A DNA stretch of 64,000 bases, taken from the NCBI RefSeq assembly GCF_030296675.1, contig NZ_AP027736.1, forward strand, positions 2,046,001 to 2,110,000, given 5' to 3'. This document shows, piece by piece, positions 16,417-29,641 of the stretch. The stretch is from Demequina sediminis. GTDB lineage: Bacteria > Actinomycetota > Actinomycetes > Actinomycetales > Demequinaceae. Position 1 is the stretch's first letter, and every line of letters starts with the position of its first letter. Under the pieces are notes generated by a model that was given only the letters and a program-made list of their open reading frames with translations, ran no database searches and was not told where the DNA came from. A program made the position numbers and the translations under genes.

Positions 16417-18912
16417 ATGAAGCTGGTCGTTGTCGGCGGAGTCGCCGCCGGAGCATCCACCGCCGCACGCGCACGCCGCCTCGATGAGCAGGCGGAGATC
16501 GTCGTCTTCGAGCGCGGCCACCACGTCTCGTTCGCGAACTGCGGCCTGCCGTACCACGTGGGCGAGGTCATCACGGAGCGCTCGCGCCTGCTGCTCCAGA
16601 CCCCCGAGAGCCTGCGCGAATCCCTCAACCTCGACGTTCGCGTGGGCACGGAGGTCATCGCGATCGACCGCAAGAAGCGCACCGTCACGGTCCGCGAGGT
16701 CGACTCGGGCAAGGAGTACACCGAGTCCTACGACAAGCTCGCACTGTGCATGGGCGCCGAGCCCGTGCGCCCACCCCTGCCCGGCATCGACCACCCTGCG
16801 GTGGAGGTGCTGCGCAGGATCGGCGACATGGATCGCATCAAGTCGCGCCTAGACGATGCCCTCGCGGCTCAGAAGGCGGGCCGCCGGGGCGTCGTGACGG
16901 CCGTCGTCGTGGGTGCTGGATACATCGGCCTCGAGATGGCCGAGAACCTCCACCACCGGGGTGTGCGCGTCGACGTGGTCGAGCTCGCCGACCAGATCCT
17001 GCCTCCCGTCGACTCCGACATCGCGGCCCCCGTCGAGCAGCACCTGCGCTCGCGCGGCATAGGCCTGCACCTGTCCACCGCCGCGGCCGCCTTTCAGCCG
17101 CTCGCCGACTCCGACGGTCCGAACAGGGTCAGCGTCGAGCTCACCTCGGGCACCACGGTGAAGGCAGACCTCGTCATCCTCGCCGCTGGCGTACGGCCCG
17201 CGGTCGACCTCGCCAAGGCGGCCGGGATCGAGCTGGGCGAGCGCGGCGGCATCAAGGTCGACACCGGCATGCGCACGTCGGATCCCCACATCTGGGCGGC
17301 GGGCGACGCGGTCGAGACTCCTCACCCCGTCCTTCCCGGCTCGTACCTGGCGCCGCTCGCGGGACCGGCCAACCGTCAAGCGCGCGTCGCGGCGGAGAAC
17401 ATCTGCGGGCGCGACACGCACTATCGCTCGACCCAGGGCACGAGCATCGTCAAGGTCTTCGACATGGTCGCTGGCGGCACGGGAGCCACCAAGCGGCAGC
17501 TCGACGCCGCGGGTGTCGAGTACCGCGTGGTGCACGTCCACCCCTCGGGTCACGCCGGCTACTACCCGGGCACCGCGATGATGCACATCAAGGTGCTGTT
17601 CTCCCCCGACGACGGGCGCGTCCTCGGCGCTCAGGCGTGCGGCTTCGACGGCGTCGACAAGCGACTCGACCTGTTCGCGATGGCGATCCGCGCCGGACTC
17701 ACGGTCTACGACCTCGAAGAGCAGGAACTCGCCTACGCGCCGCCGTTCGGCTCCGCGAAGGACCCCATCAACATGGCCGGCTTCGTGGCCTCCAATGTGC
17801 TGCGCGGCGACCTCACCCTCTGGTACTCCGAGGACTTCCCCTCCGCGACCGAGGGCACGCGACTGGTCGACGTGCGCACGCCCGAGGAGTACGACATCTG
17901 GCACATCCCCGGCGCCGAGAACGTCCCGCTCGCCACGTTCCGCGACGCCATCGCGGACTGGGACCGCACGCAGCCCGTGCGGCTGTACTGCGCGGTGGGA
18001 TTCCGCTCCTACCTTGCGCACCGCATCCTGGTACAGAGCGGCTTCGCGGATGTCGCGACGCTGTCGGGCGGCTCGACCACCTTCACCCACATCCACGGCC
18101 ACGCCGAGTCCTACGAGCCACAGCCGCCGATGGAGAACTACGCCGAGAAGGTCTCGGTCGCCTCGTCGGTGGCCGCGGCGACGGGACAAACCACGGACCT
18201 CGACTGCACGGGACTCGCGTGCCCGGGACCGATCATGCGTCTCGCAGGCGCGATGAAGGCGGCGAACGCCGGTGACGAGATCCGCGTCACCGTCTCCGAT
18301 CCGGGCTTCGCGCTCGACGGTCCCGCATGGGCCTCGAAGAACGGTCACACCCTCGTGAGCATGGACCCCAAGGGGCCGGGCTACGTGGCAACCTTCCGCA
18401 AGGGAGGGGTGGCCCCCGTGACGGCATCGTCCCCGCAGGGCAAGAACAAGACCTCGATGGTGGTCTTCTCGGGCGACCTCGACAAGGTGCTGGCCGCCTT
18501 CATCATCGCGAACGGCGCCCTCGCGATGGGCGACGACGTCTCGATGTTCTTCACCTTCTGGGGCCTCAACGCGCTACGCCGCGTCGACCCACCCAGGCGG
18601 GAGAAGAAGGCGATGGAGAAGATGTTCGGGGCGATGATGCCGCGCGGTGCGGACAAGCTCACGCTGTCGCAGATGCACATGGCCGGTGCGGGCACCGCGA
18701 TGATCAAGAACGTCATGAAGCAGCACGACGTCCAGCCCCTGCCGGAGCTCATCGCATCCGCACAACAGGCCGGGGCGAGGCTCATCGGGTGCACGATGAC
18801 GATGGACCTGCTGGGCATCGCGCAGTCCGACCTCCTCGAGGGGGTCGAGTTGGGCGGCGTCGCGACCTTCCTTGGTGAGGCCAACGAGTCGGGCACCACG
18901 CTGTTTATCTAG
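16417..18912 (+). CDS. CoA-disulfide reductase-rhodanese-TusA-DsrE fusion
   Basis: An 831-residue multidomain sulfur enzyme. Residues ~1-450 are an FAD/NAD(P)H disulfide reductase (VVVGGVAAGASTAARARR, the redox Cys in SFANCGLPYH, VVVGAGYIGLEMAENL, WAAGDAVET). Residues ~470-560 are a rhodanese domain with Cys in LYCAVGFRS. Residues ~590-660 are TusA-like (DLDCTGLACPGP), and ~680-831 is a DsrE/DsrF-like domain (MVVFSGDLDKVLAAFIIANG, GARLIGCTMTMDLLG). Such fusions reduce CoA disulfide or persulfides and pass sulfane sulfur between domains. ATG 16417 follows AGGAGGG. The CsoR/CstR-like sites upstream suggest induction by sulfide or persulfide. It stands alone between repeat clusters. Confidence 0.85.
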   Translation: MKLVVVGGVAAGASTAARARRLDEQAEIVVFERGHHVSFANCGLPYHVGEVITERSRLLLQTPESLRESLNLDVRVGTEVIAIDRKKRTVTVREVDSGKEYTESYDKLALCMGAEPVRPPLPGIDHPAVEVLRRIGDMDRIKSRLDDALAAQKAGRRGVVTAVVVGAGYIGLEMAENLHHRGVRVDVVELADQILPPVDSDIAAPVEQHLRSRGIGLHLSTAAAAFQPLADSDGPNRVSVELTSGTTVKADLVILAAGVRPAVDLAKAAGIELGERGGIKVDTGMRTSDPHIWAAGDAVETPHPVLPGSYLAPLAGPANRQARVAAENICGRDTHYRSTQGTSIVKVFDMVAGGTGATKRQLDAAGVEYRVVHVHPSGHAGYYPGTAMMHIKVLFSPDDGRVLGAQACGFDGVDKRLDLFAMAIRAGLTVYDLEEQELAYAPPFGSAKDPINMAGFVASNVLRGDLTLWYSEDFPSATEGTRLVDVRTPEEYDIWHIPGAENVPLATFRDAIADWDRTQPVRLYCAVGFRSYLAHRILVQSGFADVATLSGGSTTFTHIHGHAESYEPQPPMENYAEKVSVASSVAAATGQTTDLDCTGLACPGPIMRLAGAMKAANAGDEIRVTVSDPGFALDGPAWASKNGHTLVSMDPKGPGYVATFRKGGVAPVTASSPQGKNKTSMVVFSGDLDKVLAAFIIANGALAMGDDVSMFFTFWGLNALRRVDPPRREKKAMEKMFGAMMPRGADKLTLSQMHMAGAGTAMIKNVMKQHDVQPLPELIASAQQAGARLIGCTMTMDLLGIAQSDLLEGVELGGVATFLGEANESGTTLFI

Positions 18913-18939
18913 GTCACCCGACCCACACCGCGCTCACTT

Positions 18940-19110
18940 GCGGCTCCGCCACAGACTGCTCAACTGTGGCTCCGCCACAGACTGCTCACCTGTGGCTCCG
19001 CCACACAAGCCGCCCCAGCATCGGCCCCCAACGGCCTCCACAACCGCGACACGCCGACGACACGCCGAGGCCCGTGTGGCGGAGCCGCGAAGGCGTGTGG
19101 CGGAGCCGAC
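18940..19110. repeat. Repeat cluster after reductase: 26-bp tandem units plus inverted copies
   Basis: A tandem unit of 26 bp (GGCTCCGCCACAGACTGCTC plus six bases) occurs at 18942-18967 and 18968-18993, with a partial third unit to 19006. Each carries TGTGGCTCCGCCACA, itself a 6-bp hairpin. Two opposite copies, GTGTGGCGGAGCCG, follow at 19075-19088 and 19095-19108. The unit is the same as upstream of the reductase gene. Confidence 0.75.
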
Positions 19111-19121
19111 GCGTACACAGC

Positions 19122-19153
19122 AGGAGGGGCCGGTCTGCTGACCGGCCCCTCCT
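19122..19153. terminator. Terminator hairpin at end of gyrA
   Basis: AGGAGGGGCCGGTC and GACCGGCCCCTCCT form a perfect 14-bp stem with a four-base loop TGCT, 14 bases beyond the gyrA stop. It can also stop rightward transcription from the reductase gene. Confidence 0.75.
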
Positions 19154-19166
19154 GTGCTGTCACGTG

Positions 19167-23958
<4,792 letters not shown>

Positions 23959-24525
23959 TCACCCGTAGGTGTCGCGCGGCCCCCGGCCTCGCACGGTCCG
24001 CGGACCCTTGGTCCACGAACGCGCGGTCGGGCCGAGCACCTTGAGCTCGCGAACGATATCGCGGCCAAACTCCTCGTTGATGCGATGGCGAATCTGGCCC
24101 GCCATCATCTGAAGCTGCGTGGCCCATGCGGTCGACGACGCCTTGACGGTGAGGATGCCATCCTCGAAGCCGAGCGGCTCGCAGTGGTCGGCGATGCGAT
24201 CGCCGATCACCTCGCGCCACCGCGCCGTCACCGAGGAAACCTCGATCTGCTCGGTCCACCCCATCCGACGCAGCAGGGTCTGCACGGCGTCGCTCATCGG
24301 CTGCGGATCGCGGCCACCGCCGTAGGGCTCCGATCCGCGCTTGCGCTCCTCGCGCTGCCGCCGCCCCTGATTCGCGCTCGTGCGACGCGCGCCACGGGCG
24401 CGCGCCGCCTGGCGCGCTCGCTCCATCGCGTCACGCGCGAGCTTCGCCGCATCCGCCGGAACCAGGGGATCCGGAACGTCGGACGTTCGGGCGTGAGTGG
24501 CATCGTCCCCGTGGTTGTCAGTCAT
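23959..24525 (-). CDS. dciA: DciA-type DUF721 replicative helicase loader
   Basis: A 188-residue protein with a long basic/Gln-Arg-rich N-terminal linker and a C-terminal DUF721 domain (TLLRRMGWTEQIEVSSVTAR, DRIADHCEPLGFEDGILTVK, STAWATQLQMM). DciA is the ancestral loader or partner of DnaB helicase in bacteria that lack DnaC/DnaI. The ATG overlaps the recF stop (TGATG). Its position between recF and gyrB is conserved in actinobacteria. Confidence 0.85.
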   Translation of the reverse strand: MTDNHGDDATHARTSDVPDPLVPADAAKLARDAMERARQAARARGARRTSANQGRRQREERKRGSEPYGGGRDPQPMSDAVQTLLRRMGWTEQIEVSSVTARWREVIGDRIADHCEPLGFEDGILTVKASSTAWATQLQMMAGQIRHRINEEFGRDIVRELKVLGPTARSWTKGPRTVRGRGPRDTYG

Positions 24526-25654
24526 CAGCGGGCTCTTCCCCCACGCGTCCCTTCACGACGGGGATCACGCGCCCCTCGAGGGAGGCGGGCACGTCCTCCG
24601 CGACCGCCGCGGTGATCAGTACCTGGCTCGCGCGCTCGAGCCTGGCGGCCAACGCCGTGCGTCGGCCCGAGTCGAGCTCAGCAAAGACGTCGTCCAGGAT
24701 CAGCACCGGCTCGCCGTCGTCATCCGCGTCCGGACCTGAGTCCGACGTGAGCAGGTCATACGTGCCGATCCGCAGCGCAAGCGCGCACGACCACGATTCC
24801 CCGTGGCTCGCGTAGCCCTTGGCGGGCATGTCACCCAGGCGGATCTCAAGGTCGTCGCGATGAGGGCCCGCGAGCGTCACGCCGCGGTCGAGCTCCTTGG
24901 GGCGAACCTCCGCGAGGCGCTCCAGGAGCCGCTCAGCCAGCACGGTCGAGTCGGCGGGGAGGTCCTCGCCCAGCGCCGACGCGTAGCGGATCGCGCAGTC
25001 GCCGCCGTCGGGGGCAACGTCCTGGTACGCAGCCCACACGTGAGGAGCGAGGCTACTCACGGCGCGCAATCGCGCCGCGATGATCCTGCCGCCGAGCTCC
25101 GCGAGCTTCTCATCCCAGATGTCGAGCATGGTGAGGTCCCCGCGCGCGTGCCGCGCGCTCTTGAGCATTGATGTGCGCTGACGCAGGACGCGCTCGTAGT
25201 CCGCGATGTCTCCCGCCAGGGCGGGCTGCAGCGCGACGCAGAGTTCGTCCATGAAGGAGCGGCGCCCCGAGGGATCGCCCTTGACGAGGCTCAGGTCCTC
25301 GGGCGCGAAGAGCACCGTGCGGAGGATTCCCACGAGATCCCGGGGTCGGGCGGCGCCGCGATTGAGCCGTGCCTGGTTGGCGCGGCCCGCGTTGAGCGTG
25401 ACCTCGAGCGCGAGAGAGCGCCCGGCCTTCTCGACCCTCGCGCGCACGACGGCGCGCTCGGCGCCTGCCCGGATGAGCGGTGCATCGTTGGCGACCCGGT
25501 GAGATCCGAGCACCGACAGGTAGCGAATCGCCTCGACCAGGTTGGTCTTGCCCTGGCCGTTGCGACCCACGAACGTCGTGACGCCGGCCTCCAGCTGGAC
25601 CTCCGCCTGCGGGTACGAGCGAAAGTCGGCGAGCTGAAGATGCGTGACGCGCAC
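24518..25654 (-). CDS. recF: DNA replication and repair protein RecF
   Basis: A 378-residue SMC-like ATPase acting in RecFOR gap repair. It has Walker A GRNGQGKTNLVEAIRYL near the start, the ABC signature region in the second half, and Walker B VLILDDVFAELDSGRR. The N-terminal THLQLADFRSY is typical. GTG 25654 overlaps the dnaN stop by one base (TAGTG), so the two are translationally coupled. Confidence 0.95.
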   Translation of the reverse strand: MRVTHLQLADFRSYPQAEVQLEAGVTTFVGRNGQGKTNLVEAIRYLSVLGSHRVANDAPLIRAGAERAVVRARVEKAGRSLALEVTLNAGRANQARLNRGAARPRDLVGILRTVLFAPEDLSLVKGDPSGRRSFMDELCVALQPALAGDIADYERVLRQRTSMLKSARHARGDLTMLDIWDEKLAELGGRIIAARLRAVSSLAPHVWAAYQDVAPDGGDCAIRYASALGEDLPADSTVLAERLLERLAEVRPKELDRGVTLAGPHRDDLEIRLGDMPAKGYASHGESWSCALALRIGTYDLLTSDSGPDADDDGEPVLILDDVFAELDSGRRTALAARLERASQVLITAAVAEDVPASLEGRVIPVVKGRVGEEPADD

Positions 25655-26781
25655 TACGACGCGATGCGGATGGGCACCAGCAGGTAGCGGAAATCGGCGG
25701 CGATCTCGCCACCGGGCTCCTTGACGCCCACGAACTCGACCGGCTTGGTCTCCTGGGTGAACCCGAACCGGACGTACTCGCTGCCGAGGGCCGTGAGTCC
25801 GTCGAGCAGGTACTGCGGGTTGAACGCGACCGTGATCGGCTCACCCTCGAGCGCCGCCGTGAGGGCCTCGGACGCCTGCGCGTCGTCGCTCTGTCCGGCA
25901 TCGAGCGTGACCTCGCCCTCGGCGAACGCGAGCCTGACCGAGGAGTTGCGCTCCGCCACCAGCGCGACGCGACGCGTCGCGTCGATGATGTCCTGCGTGC
26001 GCACGGTCGCCGTGATGGGGCTGGACTCGGGGAAGAGGCGACGCACCGCGGGGTAGTCGCCGTCCATGAGCAGCGACGTGGTGACGAGGCCGCCCGCCTC
26101 GAAGCCGATCAGATCGAGTCCCTGACCCGAGCTCAGCGCGACGGTGACCTCGCCGGCGCCCAACGCCTTCGCCGTGTCGCCGAGAGTCTTGGCGCGCACG
26201 AGCGCGACGGCCGAGATGTCCGACTTCGACGGCTTCCACTCAAGCTCGCGTAGCGCGAGGCGGTAGCGGTCGGTGGCGAGCAGCGAGATGTGCGATCCCT
26301 CGATCTCGACGCGCACTCCGGTGAGGATGGGGAGGGTCTCGTCGCGGGACGCAGCGCTGGTGACCTGGGCGACCGCCTGCTGCAGCGTCGCGCCGTCGAT
26401 CGTGCCCGACTGCTCGGGAAGCTCGGGAAGCGAGGGGTACTGGTCCACGGGCATCGTCGCGAGGGTGAATCGCGACGCGCCACACGTGACGGAAACCTTG
26501 GTGCCTTCGAGCGACAGCGTGACCGGCTTGTGAGGGAGGGCGTTCGCGATCTCACGCAGGAGGCGACCCGACACGAGCACTTCGCCCGACTGGTCGACCT
26601 CGGCGGGGAACTCGCCGCGCGCCGACACCTCGTAGTCGAAGCTGGCCAGTCGCACGGTGCCTTCGGTATCCGCCGTGATGCGGACTCCGGCAAGAACGGG
26701 TACCGGCGGTCGCGCCGGCACGGCGCGGGACGTCCATGCGACGGCGTCCGCAAGGACGTCGCGCTCGACGGTGAACTTCAT
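25654..26781 (-). CDS. dnaN: DNA polymerase III beta clamp
   Basis: A 375-residue sliding clamp with three beta-clamp folds (MKFTVERDVLADAVAWTSR at the start; SGRLLREIANALP; FNPQYLLDGLTAL; ending YLLVPIRIAS). It tethers polymerase III to DNA. ATG 26781 has GAGGAGCACC upstream. It is transcribed away from oriC and followed by recF. Confidence 0.97.
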   Translation of the reverse strand: MKFTVERDVLADAVAWTSRAVPARPPVPVLAGVRITADTEGTVRLASFDYEVSARGEFPAEVDQSGEVLVSGRLLREIANALPHKPVTLSLEGTKVSVTCGASRFTLATMPVDQYPSLPELPEQSGTIDGATLQQAVAQVTSAASRDETLPILTGVRVEIEGSHISLLATDRYRLALRELEWKPSKSDISAVALVRAKTLGDTAKALGAGEVTVALSSGQGLDLIGFEAGGLVTTSLLMDGDYPAVRRLFPESSPITATVRTQDIIDATRRVALVAERNSSVRLAFAEGEVTLDAGQSDDAQASEALTAALEGEPITVAFNPQYLLDGLTALGSEYVRFGFTQETKPVEFVGVKEPGGEIAADFRYLLVPIRIAS

Positions 26782-27222
26782 CGGGTGCTCCTCTGGTCTT
26801 GGCACAGACTATGCCACGGTCCGGACAGTTGAGGGGGTGCCTCGCCCCTGGCGACGTCGCGGCGCCAATGAAGGTCGCGTGGAGAATGACAAGAATCTAG
26901 AGAAGTAGTGGTCATAGGTACCGTGGAATCTGTGGATGAGCACTGTCCGGGCTGGAAAGCGCCGTGATCCGCGTGTGTATGGCCTGCGGATGAGAGGTCG
27001 GGTTGGCGCCCTGGGCCTGTGAGCGGATCCGCTCGACTCACATGGTTCTTGTGATTCTGCACAGGCCATCCCCTGTGGATTGAGCGTGCTGTCCACGGGC
27101 GTCCACAGGGTTTTCCACAATTGTGAGGGACGTGCGTGAGCGCATCGTGAGACGGGACGATGCGTGGACAGGGGTCGCGAGGGCGTCCAGGGGGCGTGGA
27201 GAGGCCGTGTGTCGGGGAGGCG
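26782..27222. other. oriC: Chromosomal replication origin region between dnaN and dnaA
   Basis: This gene-free interval carries DnaA-box-like 9-mers: TGTGGATGA at 26931, TGTGGATTG at 27074, CTGTCCACG at 27089, GCGTCCACA at 27099, and TTTTCCACA at 27111. A stretch at about 26,880-26,935 is clearly less GC-rich than its surroundings and could be the unwinding element. The dnaN-dnaA interval is the known oriC location in actinobacteria. Confidence 0.85.
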
Positions 27223-28613
27223 TCAGGCCCGCGACTGCTTGATGCGCGCGTGGATCTCGTTGACCTGGTTGTACATCTGGCGGCGCTGAGCGATCTGGTC
27301 CTCGACCTTCTTGACCGCGTACATCACCGTGGTGTGATCCTTGCCGCCGAAGTGATCGCCGATCTTGGGGAGAGAGAGGTCGGTCAGCTGCCTGCAGAGG
27401 TACATCGCGATCTGACGCGCCGTGACGTAGACACGCGAGCGGCTCGTGCCGGTGAGCTCCTCGATCGTGATCCCGAAGTAGTCGGCGGTCTTGCCGATGA
27501 TGGTCGAGGCCGTGATCTCCGAGTCGTCGTCGGAGATGAGGTCCTTGAGGACCACCTGCGCGAGCGAGAGATCCACGGGCTGTCGGTTGAGGGCCGCGAA
27601 GGCCGTCACCCTGATGAGGGCACCCTCGAGCTCGCGGATGTTGCTCGTGATGTTCGACGCGATGTACTCCAGGACGTCCGACGGCGCCTGGACGGCATCG
27701 GCCGCCGCCTTCTTCCTGAGGATCGCGATGCGCGTCTCGAGGTCGGGCGGCTGGACATCGGTCATGAGTCCCCACTCGAAGCGGGTGCGCATGCGCTCTT
27801 CGATCCCGTCGAGGTTGCGGGGGCTGACGTCGGAGGTGATGACCACGTGCTTGCCGGCGTTGTGCAACGCGTTGAAGGTGTGGAAGAACTCCTCAAGGGT
27901 CTGCTCCTTGCCCTGCAGGAACTGGATGTCATCGATGAGGAGGACGTCGACTTCGCGGTACGTACGCTTGAAGCTCAGCGAGCGATCGTCTCGAATCGAG
28001 TTGATGAAGTCGTTGGTGAACTCTTCGGAGTTCACGTAGCGCACCCTGGTCTGCGGCTTGAGATGCCGCGTGTAGTGACCGATCGCGTGCAGCAGGTGCG
28101 TCTTGCCCAGCCCCGATCCCCCATAGATGAACAGTGGGTTGTATGTCTTGCCTGGTGACTCCGCGACCGCGAGGGCGGCGGCGTGGGCGAAGCGGTTGGA
28201 CGGGCCAATGACGAAGGTGTCGAACGTGTAGCGGGGATTGAGGTGCGGGTCCTCGACCACGGGGGAGGCACCACCTCGGGCCGGCGCACCTGGGGCGGGC
28301 GCGGCTCGTCGGTCTCGCCGTCCGCCGGCGGGGGCGGAGTGATCGAGGCGTCGACGGTGACGGCGATCCTCACGTCACGTCCGAGCACCTCGCTGAGCGC
28401 CTCGGTGACCTGACCGCGCAGCGTGGTCTCGACGTAGTTCTTGGTGAAGTCTTCGGCGACCGCGAGGAACACGTTGTCCTCGACCACCGCGAGCGGCTTG
28501 ACGAGGCGCAGGAACGAACGGTTCTGCGCGCTCAGCCCGCCGTCGTCGGCGAGAAAGTCGAGGGCTCCGCGCCATACAGCGTCAATCGAGTCCGAGGCAG
28601 GCTCTGCCACCAC
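27223..28613 (-). CDS. dnaA: Chromosomal replication initiator DnaA (frameshifted)
   Basis: DnaA binds oriC and opens it. Domain I is at the N-terminus ([14 protein letters not shown]), followed by a short proline-rich linker. The AAA+ core has Walker [16 protein letters not shown] and Walker [17 protein letters not shown]. The C-terminal DNA-binding domain has the signature [20 protein letters not shown]. The frame breaks at 28261-28265 in the linker; five G are read and six are needed to join EVVPPP to VVEDPHLNP. Because DnaA is essential, a true break is implausible. GTG 28613 is the first start, with an adjacent GTG at 28610. Confidence 0.95.
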
Positions 28614-28849
28614 TGGCCGTCACCCCCAAGGTGTGTATCCACAGCGTTTTTCACAGTCGGTGCATGGCCGGTCACCTGTTCGTTACCGCGTCGCCGCGTG
28701 TCGCTCACTTGGTGCAGGGCCGTGATGGTGGAGCCTATCCTGTTTGACAAGTGCGCCCCAAGGTGAGCCGCGGGATTTGCTTCCGTGGGCTCGAGCGCGT
28801 AACGTGAGTGCGCTGATTTGACCATTCCCTGAAACGTCGTGGAGTTACC
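28614..28849. promoter_or_regulatory. dnaA-rpmH divergent regulatory region with DnaA boxes
   Basis: This interval holds GTATCCACA at 28635-28643 and TTTTTCACA at 28647-28655, both close to the DnaA-box consensus, just upstream of dnaA. They suit dnaA autoregulation or a second part of the origin. The rpmH promoter must also lie here, but I could not assign -35/-10 elements with confidence. Confidence 0.55.
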
Positions 28850-28987
28850 GTGAGCAAGCGGACTTTCCAGCCGAACAACCGCAAGCGTGCCAAGACGCAC
28901 GGCTTCCGTCTGCGCATGCGTACGCGTGCCGGTCGGTCGATTCTGGCGTCCCGCCGCCGTAAGGGCCGCGGCAAGCTGTCGGCCTAA
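28850..28987 (+). CDS. rpmH: 50S ribosomal protein L34
   Basis: A 45-residue basic protein: [20 protein letters not shown], then [20 protein letters not shown], the complete L34 family pattern. GTG 28850 has a GGAG upstream. It is the first gene of the rightward rpmH-rnpA-yidD-yidC operon. Confidence 0.97.
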   Translation: MSKRTFQPNNRKRAKTHGFRLRMRTRAGRSILASRRRKGRGKLSA

Positions 28988-28989
28988 GG

Positions 28990-29334
28990 TTGCTGCCGGC
29001 CGGCTCGCGCCTGCGGTCGCCCGCGGACTTTCGGTCCGCGATGCGACTGGGGGCCCGAAGCGGTCGGCACACCGTGGTGGTGTATGTGGCGCTCACCGGC
29101 GATGCTCGACGCATGGCCGGTTTCGCTGTTTCTAAGGCGGTAGGAGGTGCCGTGGTTCGCAACCGTGTGAAGCGGCGCCTGCGAGCGCTCGTGGCCGAGC
29201 GCCTGGAGCACCTACCCGAGGGCGCGCGACTCGTGGTGCGCGCATTGCCCGAGGCCGCGCTGGCCGACTATGCGACGTTGGGTGCGGATCTCGACGGCGC
29301 CCTGAGTGCCGCGACCCGGCGGGCCTTGCGATGA
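28990..29334 (+). CDS. rnpA: Ribonuclease P protein component
   Basis: A 114-residue basic protein subunit of RNase P, which matures tRNA 5' ends. It starts LRSPADFRSAMRLGARSGRH and carries the signature VVRNRVKRRLRALV. It starts at TTG 28990, two bases after the rpmH stop. The ATGA junction with yidD indicates coupling. Confidence 0.94.
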   Translation: MLPAGSRLRSPADFRSAMRLGARSGRHTVVVYVALTGDARRMAGFAVSKAVGGAVVRNRVKRRLRALVAERLEHLPEGARLVVRALPEAALADYATLGADLDGALSAATRRALR

Positions 29335-29627
29335 ACGGCATGCAGCGAGTCGTCGTGGCCGCGATCCGGGGCTATCAGCTCACCGTCTCTCCCCTGACGG
29401 GACCTACCTGCAAGTTTCATCCCACGTGCTCGCACTACGGCATGGAGGCCGTGCGTGTGCACGGCGCAGGCATCGGCTCACTGATGGCCGTGTGGAGGAT
29501 CCTGCGCTGCAACCCGTGGAACAACGGCGGCGTCGATGACGTGCCTGCTCGTGGAGAGCGCCTATTTCGCCTCACGAGGAATAATGCCGCGATGACGGCT
29601 GACCAGACTTCCGTCCACACGACATAA
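29331..29627 (+). CDS. yidD: YidD membrane protein insertion efficiency factor
   Basis: A 98-residue protein with the YidD signature: IRGYQLTVSPLTGPTCKFHP, CSHYGMEAV and RILRCNPWNNGG. It assists YidC-dependent membrane insertion. The amphipathic N-terminus binds the membrane face. It overlaps rnpA by four bases. Confidence 0.93.
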   Translation: MNGMQRVVVAAIRGYQLTVSPLTGPTCKFHPTCSHYGMEAVRVHGAGIGSLMAVWRILRCNPWNNGGVDDVPARGERLFRLTRNNAAMTADQTSVHTT

Positions 29628-29641
29628 GGAACCTCGGCTTC

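Noticed and set aside
18940-19010. Possible CRISPR array (regular 26-bp units)
   Set aside because: Only about two and a half adjacent identical units, with no unique spacers between repeats and no cas genes. It is a simple tandem repeat with a small hairpin.
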